Below are positions 26,296 through 35,290 of a stretch of DNA of 64,000 bases, in pieces; position 1 is the first letter of the stretch, and each line of letters opens with the position of its first letter. The notes beneath the pieces are model-generated. The model was not told where the DNA came from. It ran no database searches and saw only the letters and a program-made list of their open reading frames with translations. The stretch spans positions 62,001 through 126,000 of the forward strand of contig JACRPC010000006.1 in NCBI GenBank assembly GCA_016214125.1. Reading direction: 5' to 3'. A program made the position numbers and the translations under genes. This DNA comes from Rhodospirillales bacterium. GTDB lineage: Bacteria; Pseudomonadota; Alphaproteobacteria; Rhodospirillales; WMHbin7.

Positions 26296-29200
26296 TTAAT
26301 TTATAGCACTCAAGCGCTCGCTGCGCAAGCGGTCGCGATAGCCGGCCATGAAGCTTTGAAAATTCTCCACTTCCTTGATGCGGCTCAGGCCGCGGCCCGA
26401 GTCGACGCCGTCGGCGTTGGGCTCGTTGGTCATCAGATGGAAGGCATCCTTGTAGGCGGTCGCTTCCATGTAGGGCAGGAAGGTGCGGCGCAGTTTGGCC
26501 AAGCCGCGCTCGTCATTGCCCATGATCAGCGCCACCGCCCAATTGAGGACGAAGCGGGCCTGCTGATCGGTGAGCTGGCCGCCTTTTTCCACCTTGGCCT
26601 CGGGCTTGGGCACCAGGGCCTCGAAGGTTTGCGCCACCGGGCCCCATTCGCGCCGCGTCCAATGGATTTCCGCCTTGAGAAGCAGGGCGTCGCGGTGGGT
26701 GTCGGCGCCGATGGCGGTCAGGGCCTCGGGCACCCGGTTGAGATCGGCGAGCGCCCGGGCTTTCAAGAGGCGGCGCGAGCGCTCGAGGTCCTCGGGCATG
26801 CCTTGGACGTCGCTGGCGGCCAGGGCTTCCAGCGCCTTCTCGGGCTTCTTGTCGAGGACGTTGAGCAAGGCCTGGCGGAAGCCGATGCGGCTTTTCTCCG
26901 CCCCGTTCAGGCGGAAGCGGACTTGCTGGCCCAGAAGTTCGGCGGCGCGGTCCAAGAGATCGACGGCGGCCAGCCGGTCGGCCAGTTTGCGGATCATCTC
27001 GTCGCCGCGCGGCCCCACCGGCGTCAGTTCCTTGAATTCGTCGTAAAGCGCGATGGCCGTGAAGGGCGGCAGGGCGTCGGCGTCGCCTTCGAGATAGAGG
27101 CGGGCAAAGACGTCGGTCATTACCGCGGCGGCGCTTTCCACCTCGCGGTGCTCGCGGAAGCCGGCCACCGCCAGCTTCAAGGTGCGCAGGCCGTTGACGT
27201 AGTCCTTTTCCTCGAGCTGCAGTTCGGCCAGGCGGCGAAGCAGGTTGAATTCGAAATCGTCGCCCCGCCAAGCGAAGCGCATGCGTTCGAGATCGCGGAT
27301 CGCCTCCTTGCGCTCGATGCGCTTGTTGCGCAGCAGAAGCTCGATCCGGCCCAGTTGCGCCTTGGCGCGCTCGAGCCGGCCGGGGCCGTCCTCGGCCTTC
27401 TTGTATTTCTCGAGCGCCGAATCGGTGGCGCCGGTGATGTCGTCGAAGCCGCCTTCGAGAAGGGCGAGGCGGGCCTTGTCGAGCGGCGTTTCCACCAGGG
27501 GCTGAAGCACCTCCATCAGCCTTTGCACGGTGAGATCGTCGGCCGCCGCCACCGCCGCCTCGGCGGCGATCATGCCGGCGCGCAATTTGAGCGCTCTCGG
27601 ATAGCCGCCGAGACTGCCCAGCCCCTCCTTGAGGGCTTCGTTATGGCGCTCGGGCCGGCCTTCCGATTCGGCGATGGCGATCGTCTTCCAGAACTGCGCC
27701 TCGGGCAGGTTGGCCAGGCTCGGATGGGTGAGGTCGTCGAGCGCGTCCTGGGTGCGGTGCTGAAGGACGTTGGCAACGGCGCGCACGGCGCGGAAGGGCG
27801 CCAGTTCGGCCGCCGACGGCTCGGCCAGGATGTGGGTGCGCAGAACGCCCAAGGCCTCGGCGCCGTGGCCGTTGGCGACCAGGAAGCGGGCCAGGGTGAG
27901 CCTGGCCGGGCCGCGCTGCTCGGGCAACAGATTGCCGGCGGCGACCGTGAGGTCGTGGAAGGTGTCGAGGAACTTCTCGGGCTCGCCCTGCTGCCAGCGG
28001 TCGATGCCGAAGGCCGCGCTGTCGACCGGGGCGGCGGCGTAGGCGCCGCCCAGCCGGTCGGCGTCCTTGGTGAAATGCAGCCCGCCCGGCACCCGCACCA
28101 CCTCGATGCCGGCGCGCGACGAGCGCGCCTCGACGCCGTCGGCCCGCTTGACCACCGCGATGCCCTGGGCGGTGGGCAGGATCTCCGCCTCGGGCAGGTC
28201 GAGGCCCGGATAGACGCCCACCCCCAGCGTCACCACCGGCACCACGAAGATGGTGTCGCCCATCTCGGGATCGACCAGGGGCAGCGCCGAGCCCGCCTCG
28301 GCCACGTTGATCATCACCCGGGGGCCGGTGACGCTTTCCGCCTGCGGCTTGACCTCGACCGGCTTGACCGGCCGAAGCGGCCCGCGGCCGAGATCGAGAA
28401 TCCACAGCAGGTTCTCGCGCCGCAGCGTCGGGCTGTAGCCCTGCTCGAGCACCATGCGCAGGATGGTGAAATTCTTGCTGGGCATCTGCTCGACCGAGCG
28501 GACGATTTCGTTGCCCAACTGGCGTTGCAGGCGAAGATCGATTTCCTGGTAACGGTCGAACATCACCCACAGATAGCCGGCGCGGCGGAAGACCGCCGCC
28601 GCCGTGGCCTGGCTCCAGGTGAAGCTCAAGGAGGCGGTGCGCGGCGGCCCGGTACTGGGCAGAGCCTCGATCTCCTCGTCGTCAAGGACCGGTGCCGGCA
28701 GGGGCGGCGGGGTAGCGGCCATCGGCTGGGCGGGGGCGGCTTGGCCGCCCATGCCGACGGGCGGCGCCGGGGCGGGGGCGTCGCTCACCGGCTCGCGGCC
28801 GGCGGTGGCCGGAGCGGGCGGTCGCGCGCCGTTGCCCGCCGCGCCCTTGGTGGGCGGCGCGGCCGGGGCGGGTTGGCGGCCCTTGGCCAGCGCCAGGAGA
28901 TCGGTGGGCAGGCCGGAATCGGTGATCGGCGGCGCCGCCTTGGCGGCCGGCTCGGCCGCGGGGGCGCGGCGGGCAGCGCTGGACGGTTCGGCACCGGCCG
29001 GCTTCAGGATGTCGACCACCACCTTGGGGCCGCTGGTGAAGTGGCGCACCCGCGAGGCCTCGGGCACGAAGAGGGTGACGGTGAGGCCGCCGCGCTGGGG
29101 CGCCACATCGATGCCGGACAGGAATTGCGGCAGGCTGGCCTTCACCGCCTCGGTGTTGACGCGCCCCGGACGCTGGAAGACCACCGACACCTGTTCGCCC

Positions 29201-29757
29201 TGCTTGGTCACCTGATAGCCGACCGGGCTTGGCCAATCGAAGACCAGGCGGCTGAAATCGTCGTGATCGCCGACGCGCACCGGCACCGTGCCCTGGGCGT
29301 CGGCCATCGGCGCCGGGCGGGCGGCGGGCTGACCCTGGGCGGGCGTGTTCGCCGACACCGCGCCCTGATGGCGCTGCAAATCGACCACCACGGCGCCGCC
29401 CACCGTGTAGGTGCGCATCTGCACCGGCTGGGCCAGGGTGAAGCTGGCGCTTTTGCGGTCGAGCGCCACCTGAACGTCGGCGAGATAGCCGGCAAGCGCC
29501 CCCACCAGGGCGCGCGGATCGCCGGGCAGGGGCCGGTCGAAGGCGACCAGCAGGCGGTTGCCGGCGATCTCGGCGGTGTAGGTGACCGGCTCGTCCCATT
29601 CAAAGACCAGGCGGCCGAAATCGGCATGGGCGGCGCCACGCAGCCCGGCCGCCTGGGCGACCCCGGCCAGACCGAAAAGACCGAAGGCGGCGATCACCAG
29701 GGCACGCAGAAGACCCCGGCAACCAAGGTCAGGGAAGGGGCGATCGGCGCCGATCAT
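26296..29757 (-). CDS. Large secreted multidomain protein with TPR-like half, in the motor/chemotaxis operon
   Basis: 1153 residues, unrecognised as a whole. A signal peptide (ALVIAAFGLFGLAGVAQA) is followed by two related beta domains (about 36-130 and 155-255; both have a DFxRLVFxW and a VVVDxxxxxG pattern). A Pro/Ala-rich linker follows (255-365), then a third domain containing LWVMFDRYQEIDL. The remaining 650 residues are helical with TPR-like ARFLVANGHGAEAL and KALEALAASD repeats. It lies seven bases after cheZ and is thus expressed with fliL-fliM-motE-cheY. Probably a periplasmic scaffold; a motor-associated role is inferred from position only. Confidence 0.75.
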   Translation of the reverse strand: MIGADRPFPDLGCRGLLRALVIAAFGLFGLAGVAQAAGLRGAAHADFGRLVFEWDEPVTYTAEIAGNRLLVAFDRPLPGDPRALVGALAGYLADVQVALDRKSASFTLAQPVQMRTYTVGGAVVVDLQRHQGAVSANTPAQGQPAARPAPMADAQGTVPVRVGDHDDFSRLVFDWPSPVGYQVTKQGEQVSVVFQRPGRVNTEAVKASLPQFLSGIDVAPQRGGLTVTLFVPEASRVRHFTSGPKVVVDILKPAGAEPSSAARRAPAAEPAAKAAPPITDSGLPTDLLALAKGRQPAPAAPPTKGAAGNGARPPAPATAGREPVSDAPAPAPPVGMGGQAAPAQPMAATPPPLPAPVLDDEEIEALPSTGPPRTASLSFTWSQATAAAVFRRAGYLWVMFDRYQEIDLRLQRQLGNEIVRSVEQMPSKNFTILRMVLEQGYSPTLRRENLLWILDLGRGPLRPVKPVEVKPQAESVTGPRVMINVAEAGSALPLVDPEMGDTIFVVPVVTLGVGVYPGLDLPEAEILPTAQGIAVVKRADGVEARSSRAGIEVVRVPGGLHFTKDADRLGGAYAAAPVDSAAFGIDRWQQGEPEKFLDTFHDLTVAAGNLLPEQRGPARLTLARFLVANGHGAEALGVLRTHILAEPSAAELAPFRAVRAVANVLQHRTQDALDDLTHPSLANLPEAQFWKTIAIAESEGRPERHNEALKEGLGSLGGYPRALKLRAGMIAAEAAVAAADDLTVQRLMEVLQPLVETPLDKARLALLEGGFDDITGATDSALEKYKKAEDGPGRLERAKAQLGRIELLLRNKRIERKEAIRDLERMRFAWRGDDFEFNLLRRLAELQLEEKDYVNGLRTLKLAVAGFREHREVESAAAVMTDVFARLYLEGDADALPPFTAIALYDEFKELTPVGPRGDEMIRKLADRLAAVDLLDRAAELLGQQVRFRLNGAEKSRIGFRQALLNVLDKKPEKALEALAASDVQGMPEDLERSRRLLKARALADLNRVPEALTAIGADTHRDALLLKAEIHWTRREWGPVAQTFEALVPKPEAKVEKGGQLTDQQARFVLNWAVALIMGNDERGLAKLRRTFLPYMEATAYKDAFHLMTNEPNADGVDSGRGLSRIKEVENFQSFMAGYRDRLRSERLSAIN

Positions 29758-29764
29758 CGATGGG

Positions 29765-30427
29765 CTAGTCGGAGTTGGAGAACAGGGCGTCGATCTCGGC
29801 CTGGTTGCTGGCCTTGTCGGGCAATTGCGGACCGTTGAGGAGATCGGCCTCGTTGGTGATGTCGACCGCCTTCTCGGCCCGTGGCGCCTTGGCCGCCGCC
29901 TTGGCGATCGCCGCCTCGCCGCTTAAGGCGGTCACCAGGGCTTCGATCTTGTCTTCGATGTGCTTTAGGGCCTTCACCACCTTGGTGATCCGCTGGCCGG
30001 TGATGTCCTGGAAATTGCAGGCTTCGTAAATGCGGGTCGTGCAATCGGTCAGTTGCTGGGCCAGCTCCTCGGGCGCCTTGGCGGCCAGGGATTCCACCAT
30101 TTCGACGGCATCAAGGATCGAGTTGGTCGCCGATTCGGTGGCGTCGACGATGGCGTCAAGCTCGTCGGTGGCCGAGGGGATGAATTCGGTCTGGATGTCC
30201 TGGGGCCGAAGCTGGGCGATCTCGGCCCGGGCGGCGTGGATGTAGGAGACCAGCCCCTCCAGCTCCTGATAGACCCGCAGATCGGCGGCGGTGAGATCGC
30301 CGCGCAAGGAATCGAGCAGCGCCGAAACCACCAGGCCCACCTGACCGAGGGCGACGGTGTCGCCCTGGCGTTCCTTGAGTTCGGTCAGTCGCCTTTCCAG
30401 ATCGCGATCGATGGTCGCCGCCGGCAT
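29765..30427 (-). CDS. cheZ: Chemotaxis phosphatase CheZ
   Basis: 220 residues. The long helical hairpin carries the catalytic motif ACNFQDITGQRITKV near residue 140, with the Asp and Gln that attack phospho-CheY. The C-terminal tail NQAEIDALFSNSD is the CheY-binding peptide and looks strikingly like the N terminus of FliM. CheZ is found only in some alphaproteobacteria. Follows cheY by about 40 bases. Confidence 0.9.
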   Translation of the reverse strand: MPAATIDRDLERRLTELKERQGDTVALGQVGLVVSALLDSLRGDLTAADLRVYQELEGLVSYIHAARAEIAQLRPQDIQTEFIPSATDELDAIVDATESATNSILDAVEMVESLAAKAPEELAQQLTDCTTRIYEACNFQDITGQRITKVVKALKHIEDKIEALVTALSGEAAIAKAAAKAPRAEKAVDITNEADLLNGPQLPDKASNQAEIDALFSNSD

Positions 30428-30468
30428 CCCCGAACCCTTCCGTTCCGCCGGTCCCCGGGGGACCGGGA

Positions 30469-30855
30469 TCAGAATTCGCCCAGCACGCTCACCATCTTAC
30501 CCTTGAGCGTCTCGGCGTTGAAGGGCTTGACGATGTAGTTGGACACGCCGGCCTGTTTGGCGGCGATGACGTTTTCCGACTTGCTCTCGGCGGTGACCAT
30601 GATGAAGGGGGTGGCCTTCAGCTTGGGGTCGGCCCGCACTTCCTTCAAGAGCTGGAGGCCGGTCATCGGTTCCATGTTCCAGTCGGAGATGACCAGCCCA
30701 TAGGTTCCGTTGCGCAGCAATTGCAGGGCCATCGAGCCGTCGGTGGCCTCGTCGACATTCATGAAGCCGAGCTGCTTCAAGAGATTGCGGACGATGCGGA
30801 GCATCGTCTTGTAGTCATCGACGATCAGGACTCGCATGTTGATGTCGACAGCCAT
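30469..30855 (-). CDS. cheY: Chemotaxis response regulator CheY
   Basis: 128 residues, a single receiver domain. Acidic pair IVDDYKTM (12-15), phosphorylation site [10 protein letters not shown] (D58), MVTAES threonine and VKPF lysine are all in place. Phospho-CheY binds the FliM N-terminal peptide to switch rotation. ATG 30855 follows a GGAG site; a second ATG six codons later would also give a full domain. Confidence 0.95.
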   Translation of the reverse strand: MAVDINMRVLIVDDYKTMLRIVRNLLKQLGFMNVDEATDGSMALQLLRNGTYGLVISDWNMEPMTGLQLLKEVRADPKLKATPFIMVTAESKSENVIAAKQAGVSNYIVKPFNAETLKGKMVSVLGEF

Positions 30856-31000
30856 TCAAAACTCCATCCAAATCGGATTCCAAGAATCCACCTATGCCCC
30901 CGAATCGGCGGGGGATTCCGACGAAAGTAAAGGAAACGCCGGGTCTTGCGCAAGACTTTTCAAGGATTTCCCGGTTGAATTGGACGATTCCATTTCGTTC

Positions 31001-31750
31001 TCAGGGCCGCTGGGTGGGCTGCGGCAGGCGGCGGCGTTCGGCCAGCTCGCCGGTGATGGTCTTGGCCTTCTGGGCGTTCATCTCGGCGATCACCGACGCG
31101 GCCTTCTGCTCCTTCATCCGCTCGATGACGCCCAAAAGGACCGGCAGCTCCAATTCCTCGAAGATGCGGGCGGCGTCCTTGGGCTTCATGGTTTCGTAGA
31201 TCTTGACCAGGCTCTTCATCTTGGCGTCTTCCTGCTCGTCATGCTTGCGCAGGAGACCCTCGATGGTGGTCTGCATCTGCTTCAATTCGGCCAGCTTCTT
31301 GTCGACCCGGACCTCGGCCGCCTTGGCCATGGTCTCGCGCAGTTCGATCTCCTTGGCCCGGGCGTCGAGTTCGTCGCGCCTGGCCGCCAGCTTCTGAAGA
31401 ATCTCAAGCTCGCCCTGCGAATAGGCGCCGGGCTCGCCGGTGATCAGATTGACCGGCGCCACCTTGTCGGGTCCGCCCGGAGAGGTGAGGCCGGGTGGGG
31501 GCGGCGGCGGGGTTTCCTTGCCGGCGGGCGGCGCGGGCGCCGGGGCGGCGGCCTCCTTGCCCTTGGCCGGGCTGGTGGGCGCCTTGGCGGGCGGCGGCTG
31601 GGTGGCCTGCTGGGCCTGGCTGGCCGTCAAGCCAAGGCGCGGCGCGTTGGCGAAGCCATCGATCAGGCCGCCCACCTTCAAGGACATCAGGAGCACGCCC
31701 ATGAAGATCATGACCGGCAACAGGCGGATGCGGGCGAACAGTTTTTTCAA
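31001..31750 (-). CDS. motE: MotE-like flagellar motor stator chaperone
   Basis: 249 residues. One N-terminal membrane anchor (RLLPVMIFMGVLLMSLKVGG), a Pro/Ala-rich periplasmic linker (50-95), a coiled coil (about 115-170), and a MgtE-N-like domain whose core is YETMKPKDAARIFEELE. This is the organisation of MotE, which supports folding of the MotC component of the stator in rhizobia. It sits between the PflI-like gene and cheY. No motC is in this window. Confidence 0.85.
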   Translation of the reverse strand: MKKLFARIRLLPVMIFMGVLLMSLKVGGLIDGFANAPRLGLTASQAQQATQPPPAKAPTSPAKGKEAAAPAPAPPAGKETPPPPPPGLTSPGGPDKVAPVNLITGEPGAYSQGELEILQKLAARRDELDARAKEIELRETMAKAAEVRVDKKLAELKQMQTTIEGLLRKHDEQEDAKMKSLVKIYETMKPKDAARIFEELELPVLLGVIERMKEQKAASVIAEMNAQKAKTITGELAERRRLPQPTQRP

Positions 31751-31759
31751 CGCCCCCTC

Positions 31760-32404
31760 CTAACGGACCGATTGCAGGGCCTTGAGCAAGGCCCGCTCGG
31801 CTTCCGAGCGTTCGTCGAGATCGGCTTCCAGGCGGCGGAATTCATCAAGGCGCGGCTCGGCGGCGCGTCCCGGCCGGGCGGCGCCGTTGCGGGCCTCGGT
31901 GGGCTTGGCCTCGCGCAGCCGGGTTTCGCCGCGTCCCGGCTCGACGGCCCTTGCTTCGGGGATGCGGGGCTCGGTGGCGCGGGGTTCGGGGGCGCGGACC
32001 GGCGTTTCGACATAACGGGATTCGGCCCGCGATTCGGCCCGCGAGTCGGCGGCGCGCGGCGCCACCGCCGGCATCGATTCGCCCCTCGCCATGCGGACCG
32101 AGCTTTCCAGCCGGTTGGCCATGCTCTCGCCGCGATCGATCATGAAGGCGAGGTCGTCCTTCAGGGTCTGGGCCTTGTCGAGCTTCTCCTGCAGATTGGT
32201 CTTGGCGTCGTCGGCGGCCTTGCGCAGCCGGGGAATGCTCGATTCGGCGCGCACCGTGGCGTCGTTGAAATTGGCGATCAGGCGGGCCAGCTCGCTTTTG
32301 TTGTCGCGCAGCTCGCCCAACTTGCGGTTGAGCAAGATGGCGTAGACCAGGACGGCGCCCAGCAGCAGGACCAGCAGCAGATCGACGACGAGCGACCAGG
32401 TCAT
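31760..32404 (-). CDS. DUF6468/PflI-like flagellar membrane protein
   Basis: 214 residues. An N-terminal hydrophobic anchor (VVDLLLVLLLGAVLVYAILL) is followed by a coiled coil (residues 30 to 95) and a low-complexity Glu/Pro/Arg/Ala tail (105-185). In Caulobacter the gene after fliM encodes PflI, a polar-localised, proline-rich anchored protein needed for flagellar positioning. Gene order and architecture match. ATG 32404 overlaps the fliM stop as ATGA. Identification rests on layout more than on sequence. Confidence 0.7.
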   Translation of the reverse strand: MTWSLVVDLLLVLLLGAVLVYAILLNRKLGELRDNKSELARLIANFNDATVRAESSIPRLRKAADDAKTNLQEKLDKAQTLKDDLAFMIDRGESMANRLESSVRMARGESMPAVAPRAADSRAESRAESRYVETPVRAPEPRATEPRIPEARAVEPGRGETRLREAKPTEARNGAARPGRAAEPRLDEFRRLEADLDERSEAERALLKALQSVR

Positions 32405-33639
32405 GACGATGCCTGCTTCCCTTTCTTGGCCTTCTCGGCCTCTTCGACGGTGCCCTTGCCCTCGATGCGGATCGCCATGTGGGTACCCTTGCGCCCCATG
32501 CGGCCGTGAAACATGCCGACCTCGCCGCATTTGAGATCGACCCGCGATTCCGGGGTGGCGTTGAGCATGATCTGCGAGCCGACCTTGAGGTTCAGCACCT
32601 CGTGCAGGCGCATGATCTGGCGGTCGAGCACGGCGTCGAGATTGATGTTGGTCATCCACAGCTCTTCGGCCAAGTGGGTTTCCCAGATCGAGTCGCGGCC
32701 GAACTTCTCGCCCATGAACATCTGGAGCAAGAGCTCGCGCACCGGCTCCAAGGTGGCGTAGGGCAGCATGAGTTCGAGCCGGCCGCCGCGATCCTCCATG
32801 TCGATGCGAAGCTTGGCGACGATGGCGGCGTTGGAGGGCCGGGAGATGGTGGCGAAGCGCGGGTTGGTTTCCAGGCGGTCGAAGCGGAAGGTAACCGGCG
32901 ACAGCGGATCGAAGGCGGCGGAGAGGTCGGAGAGCACGACATGGACCATGCGCTCTACCAGATTGCGCTCGATGGTCGTGTAGGGCCGGCCCTCGATGCG
33001 CATCGCCGCGGTGCCGCGCCGGCCGCCCAGAAGGACGTCGACGATCGAATAGATGAGCGAGGAATCGACGGTGAGGAGGCCGAAATTGTCCCATTCCTCG
33101 GCCTTGAAGACGGCGAGCATGGCCGGCAGCGGGATCGAGTTCAGGTAGTCGCCGAAGCGCAGCGACAGGATGTTGTCGAGCGAAACCTCGACGTTGTCCG
33201 AGGTGAAGTTGCGCAAGGAGGTCGACATCATGCGCACCAGGCGGTCGAAGACCACCTCGAGCATCGGCAGGCGTTCGTAGGAGACCAGAGCCGAATTGAG
33301 GATGGCCTGGATGCCGGATTTCTCGGCGATCTTCTCGTGGACCTCGTCGAAGCCCAACAGGCTGTCGATTTCGTCTTGATTGAGGACCCGGGTCGATTCG
33401 CGGGGCGCGCCGTCGCCGCCTTCGCCCCCGCCTTCGCCCCCGCCTTCGCCGCCCAGCATGGCTTCCCATTCGGCGGCGCCCTTGTCGCCCTCGCCGCCGC
33501 CACCGCCACCGCCACCGCCACCGTCGGCCTTCGCGTCGCCGCCCTTATCGCCCTCGTCGGCCATGGCGGCCCATTCGGCCATCAGGGCTTCCTCGTCGGC
33601 GGCGCCTCGCTTTTCGTCCTTGGTATCGGTCTCGGCCAT
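32401..33639 (-). CDS. fliM: Flagellar switch protein FliM
   Basis: 412 residues. C-ring protein that binds phospho-CheY and FliG. The CheY-binding peptide NQDEIDSLLGF lies unusually far in, near residue 90, after an extension with a ten-glycine run, Glu/Gly repeats and two AEW-x-AM motifs. The core follows: SLRNFTSDNVEVSLD, GGRRG with the Gly-Gly switch region, and a C-terminal SpoA domain (LDAVLDRQIMRLHEVLNLKVG). Overlaps the PflI-like gene by four bases. Confidence 0.96.
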   Translation of the reverse strand: MAETDTKDEKRGAADEEALMAEWAAMADEGDKGGDAKADGGGGGGGGGGEGDKGAAEWEAMLGGEGGGEGGGEGGDGAPRESTRVLNQDEIDSLLGFDEVHEKIAEKSGIQAILNSALVSYERLPMLEVVFDRLVRMMSTSLRNFTSDNVEVSLDNILSLRFGDYLNSIPLPAMLAVFKAEEWDNFGLLTVDSSLIYSIVDVLLGGRRGTAAMRIEGRPYTTIERNLVERMVHVVLSDLSAAFDPLSPVTFRFDRLETNPRFATISRPSNAAIVAKLRIDMEDRGGRLELMLPYATLEPVRELLLQMFMGEKFGRDSIWETHLAEELWMTNINLDAVLDRQIMRLHEVLNLKVGSQIMLNATPESRVDLKCGEVGMFHGRMGRKGTHMAIRIEGKGTVEEAEKAKKGKQASS

Positions 33640-34194
33640 TTATTGAACCAGCATTTCCTTGAACAAGACGTCGTTGACCTTGGCGGGTCGCACCGCGGTG
33701 TTGACCCGCGAGAGAAGCTCTTCGCGCAGCCGGTAGACGCCGGCGGCGCCCTGGAGGTCTTCCAAGCGCAGTTCGCGCAGATAGACCTGGAAGTTGTCGA
33801 CGATGCGCGGCATCACCTGTTCGATGCGGGGAATGTCGGTCGCCTTCTCAAGCTCCAGGCTGACGCGGATCTTCAAAAAGGCCTGGCGCCGACCGGTGGC
33901 GTTCAGGTTGACCAGCATGTCGGGCAGATCGTAGAACACCGCCGCCTGCACGGATGCCGGCTTGTCCTCGCCCTTGGCCGCACCCGGTTCCTTGCCGGTG
34001 ACCGCGCCCAAGATGGGGTCGGCCAAGCCGGAGAAATAGAGGCCGGCGGCGATGCCGATAACCAGCACCAGGGGCAGGACGATGAAGAGGATGAGCTTCT
34101 TGGCGCCGCTTTTCTTCGCGGGCGCGCCTTCGCCATCGCCTTCGTCGTCGCCCCCGCCGCCTTCGCCTTGGGTTTCGTCGAGATCCTGGACCAT
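33640..34194 (-). CDS. fliL: Flagellar basal-body protein FliL
   Basis: 184 residues. A charged cytoplasmic N terminus (acidic GEGGGGDDEGDG, then KKSGAKK), one membrane helix (LILFIVLPLVLVIGIAAGLYF) and a periplasmic domain with FYDLPDMLVNLN and AFLKIRVSLELE, ending MLVQ. FliL binds the stators and supports torque. First gene of the minus-strand operon; the stop abuts fliM by one base. Confidence 0.95.
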   Translation of the reverse strand: MVQDLDETQGEGGGGDDEGDGEGAPAKKSGAKKLILFIVLPLVLVIGIAAGLYFSGLADPILGAVTGKEPGAAKGEDKPASVQAAVFYDLPDMLVNLNATGRRQAFLKIRVSLELEKATDIPRIEQVMPRIVDNFQVYLRELRLEDLQGAAGVYRLREELLSRVNTAVRPAKVNDVLFKEMLVQ

Positions 34195-34513
34195 GCCCTC
34201 TTCCCGCTGGTGGACCGCGCGGCCCGCGATCCGTCCCGAGGGTGGAATCCTAGCCGGCGGAGGTTAACAACCGGTAAGCCCGGGCATTTCTTGCCGGCCT
34301 TGCCTATGGCGAGGCCGGACAAGCCCTTTGGCTCCGGCCGTTCTTTAAGGAACGCGCACCATAGAACAGGCGGGGGGGGCGGGCAATAACTGCCGGGCAG
34401 GGCTTGCCAAGGCCCGGTCGGCGCCGCGCCCGCTTTCGGAAATAGGCGTTTGTTTTCAACAAATTCGCCTCTGGCATGGGCCGTGCAACGGTCCGGCCGG
34501 ATTGACCGTTGGG
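34195..34513. other. Divergent fliL/flgF control region
   Basis: About 320 bases between divergent flagellar operons with no gene. It contains a sigma-54 type promoter toward flgF and a G-run near 34370. A matching promoter toward fliL was sought and not found; two GG...GC pairs here have 9 rather than 10 bases between them and were not accepted. Confidence 0.6.
34472..34487 (+). promoter_or_regulatory. Sigma-54 type promoter of the flgF operon
   Basis: TGGCAT-GGGCC-GTGCA matches TGGCAC-N5-TTGCA with the invariant GG and GC at the correct 10-base spacing. It lies 35 bases before the preferred flgF ATG. In alphaproteobacteria the middle flagellar genes use sigma-54 with the activator FlbD, controlled through FliX, whose gene is in this window. 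Confidence 0.8.
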
Positions 34514-34522
34514 ATGAATTCC

Positions 34523-35260
34523 ATGGACAGCGCCTCGTATATCGCCCTATCCCGTCAGACCGCCCTGTGGCGGCAGATGGACATGGTGGCCAACAATCTG
34601 GCCAACATGAGCACGCCCGCCTTCAAGGGCGAGCACATGATGTTCAACGAGTATCTGGTCAACAGCCGGACCGGCGACCGCCCCTTCGGCGACAAGATCG
34701 CCATGGTCCAGGACCGCGCCATCTACCGCGACATGCGGGAAGGCGCCTACACCCAGACCGACAACCCGCTCGACATCGCCGTGCATGGCGAGGGGTTCCT
34801 GGTCGTCGATACCCCGGCCGGCCCCCGCTACACGCGGAACGGCCATCTTAGGCTCGACGAGGCCGGCCAGTTGGTGACCCAAGAGGGCCATCCGGTGCTG
34901 GCCTCGAACGACCAGCCCTTCTTCTTCGCCCCCACCGAGCGCTCGATCTCGATTGGGCGCGACGGCACGGTGGCGACCGAAAACGGCCGGGTGGGCCGGC
35001 TGCGCGTCGTGCGTTTCGACAATCCCCAGGAGCTGCGCAAGACCCAGGGCAGCCTCTACGAGACCGGGGCCAGGCCCCAAGACGTCGATCGGCCGGAAAT
35101 CGCCCAGGGCATGATCGAGGAATCGAACATCCAGCCGGTCTTGGAACTGACCTCGATGATCCAGGTGCAACGCAGCTACGAGGCGGTGCAGCGGATGATC
35201 GAGGCCGAACACGAACGCTCGCGCAAGGCGGTCGACGTGCTCGGCCGCACCTCGCGCTAG
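34523..35260 (+). CDS. flgF: Flagellar proximal rod protein FlgF
   Basis: 245 residues from ATG 34523, giving the usual short N terminus before YIALSRQTALWRQMDMVANNLANM. The rod signature NNLANMSTPAFKGE and the C-terminal QVQRSYEAVQRMIE pairing helix are present; IAVHGEGFLVV marks the central domain. An upstream in-frame ATG at 34514 is possible. First gene of flgF-flgG-flgA-flgH. Confidence 0.95.
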   Translation: MDSASYIALSRQTALWRQMDMVANNLANMSTPAFKGEHMMFNEYLVNSRTGDRPFGDKIAMVQDRAIYRDMREGAYTQTDNPLDIAVHGEGFLVVDTPAGPRYTRNGHLRLDEAGQLVTQEGHPVLASNDQPFFFAPTERSISIGRDGTVATENGRVGRLRVVRFDNPQELRKTQGSLYETGARPQDVDRPEIAQGMIEESNIQPVLELTSMIQVQRSYEAVQRMIEAEHERSRKAVDVLGRTSR

Positions 35261-35290
35261 ACCTTAAGAGAGTAAGGAAGGACGGACGCC

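Noticed and set aside
26356-29838. A 1160-codon open frame opposite the giant TPR gene
   Set aside because: It is a mirror frame of a high-GC gene with repetitive His/Gly/Arg composition, no start signal and no recognisable domain.
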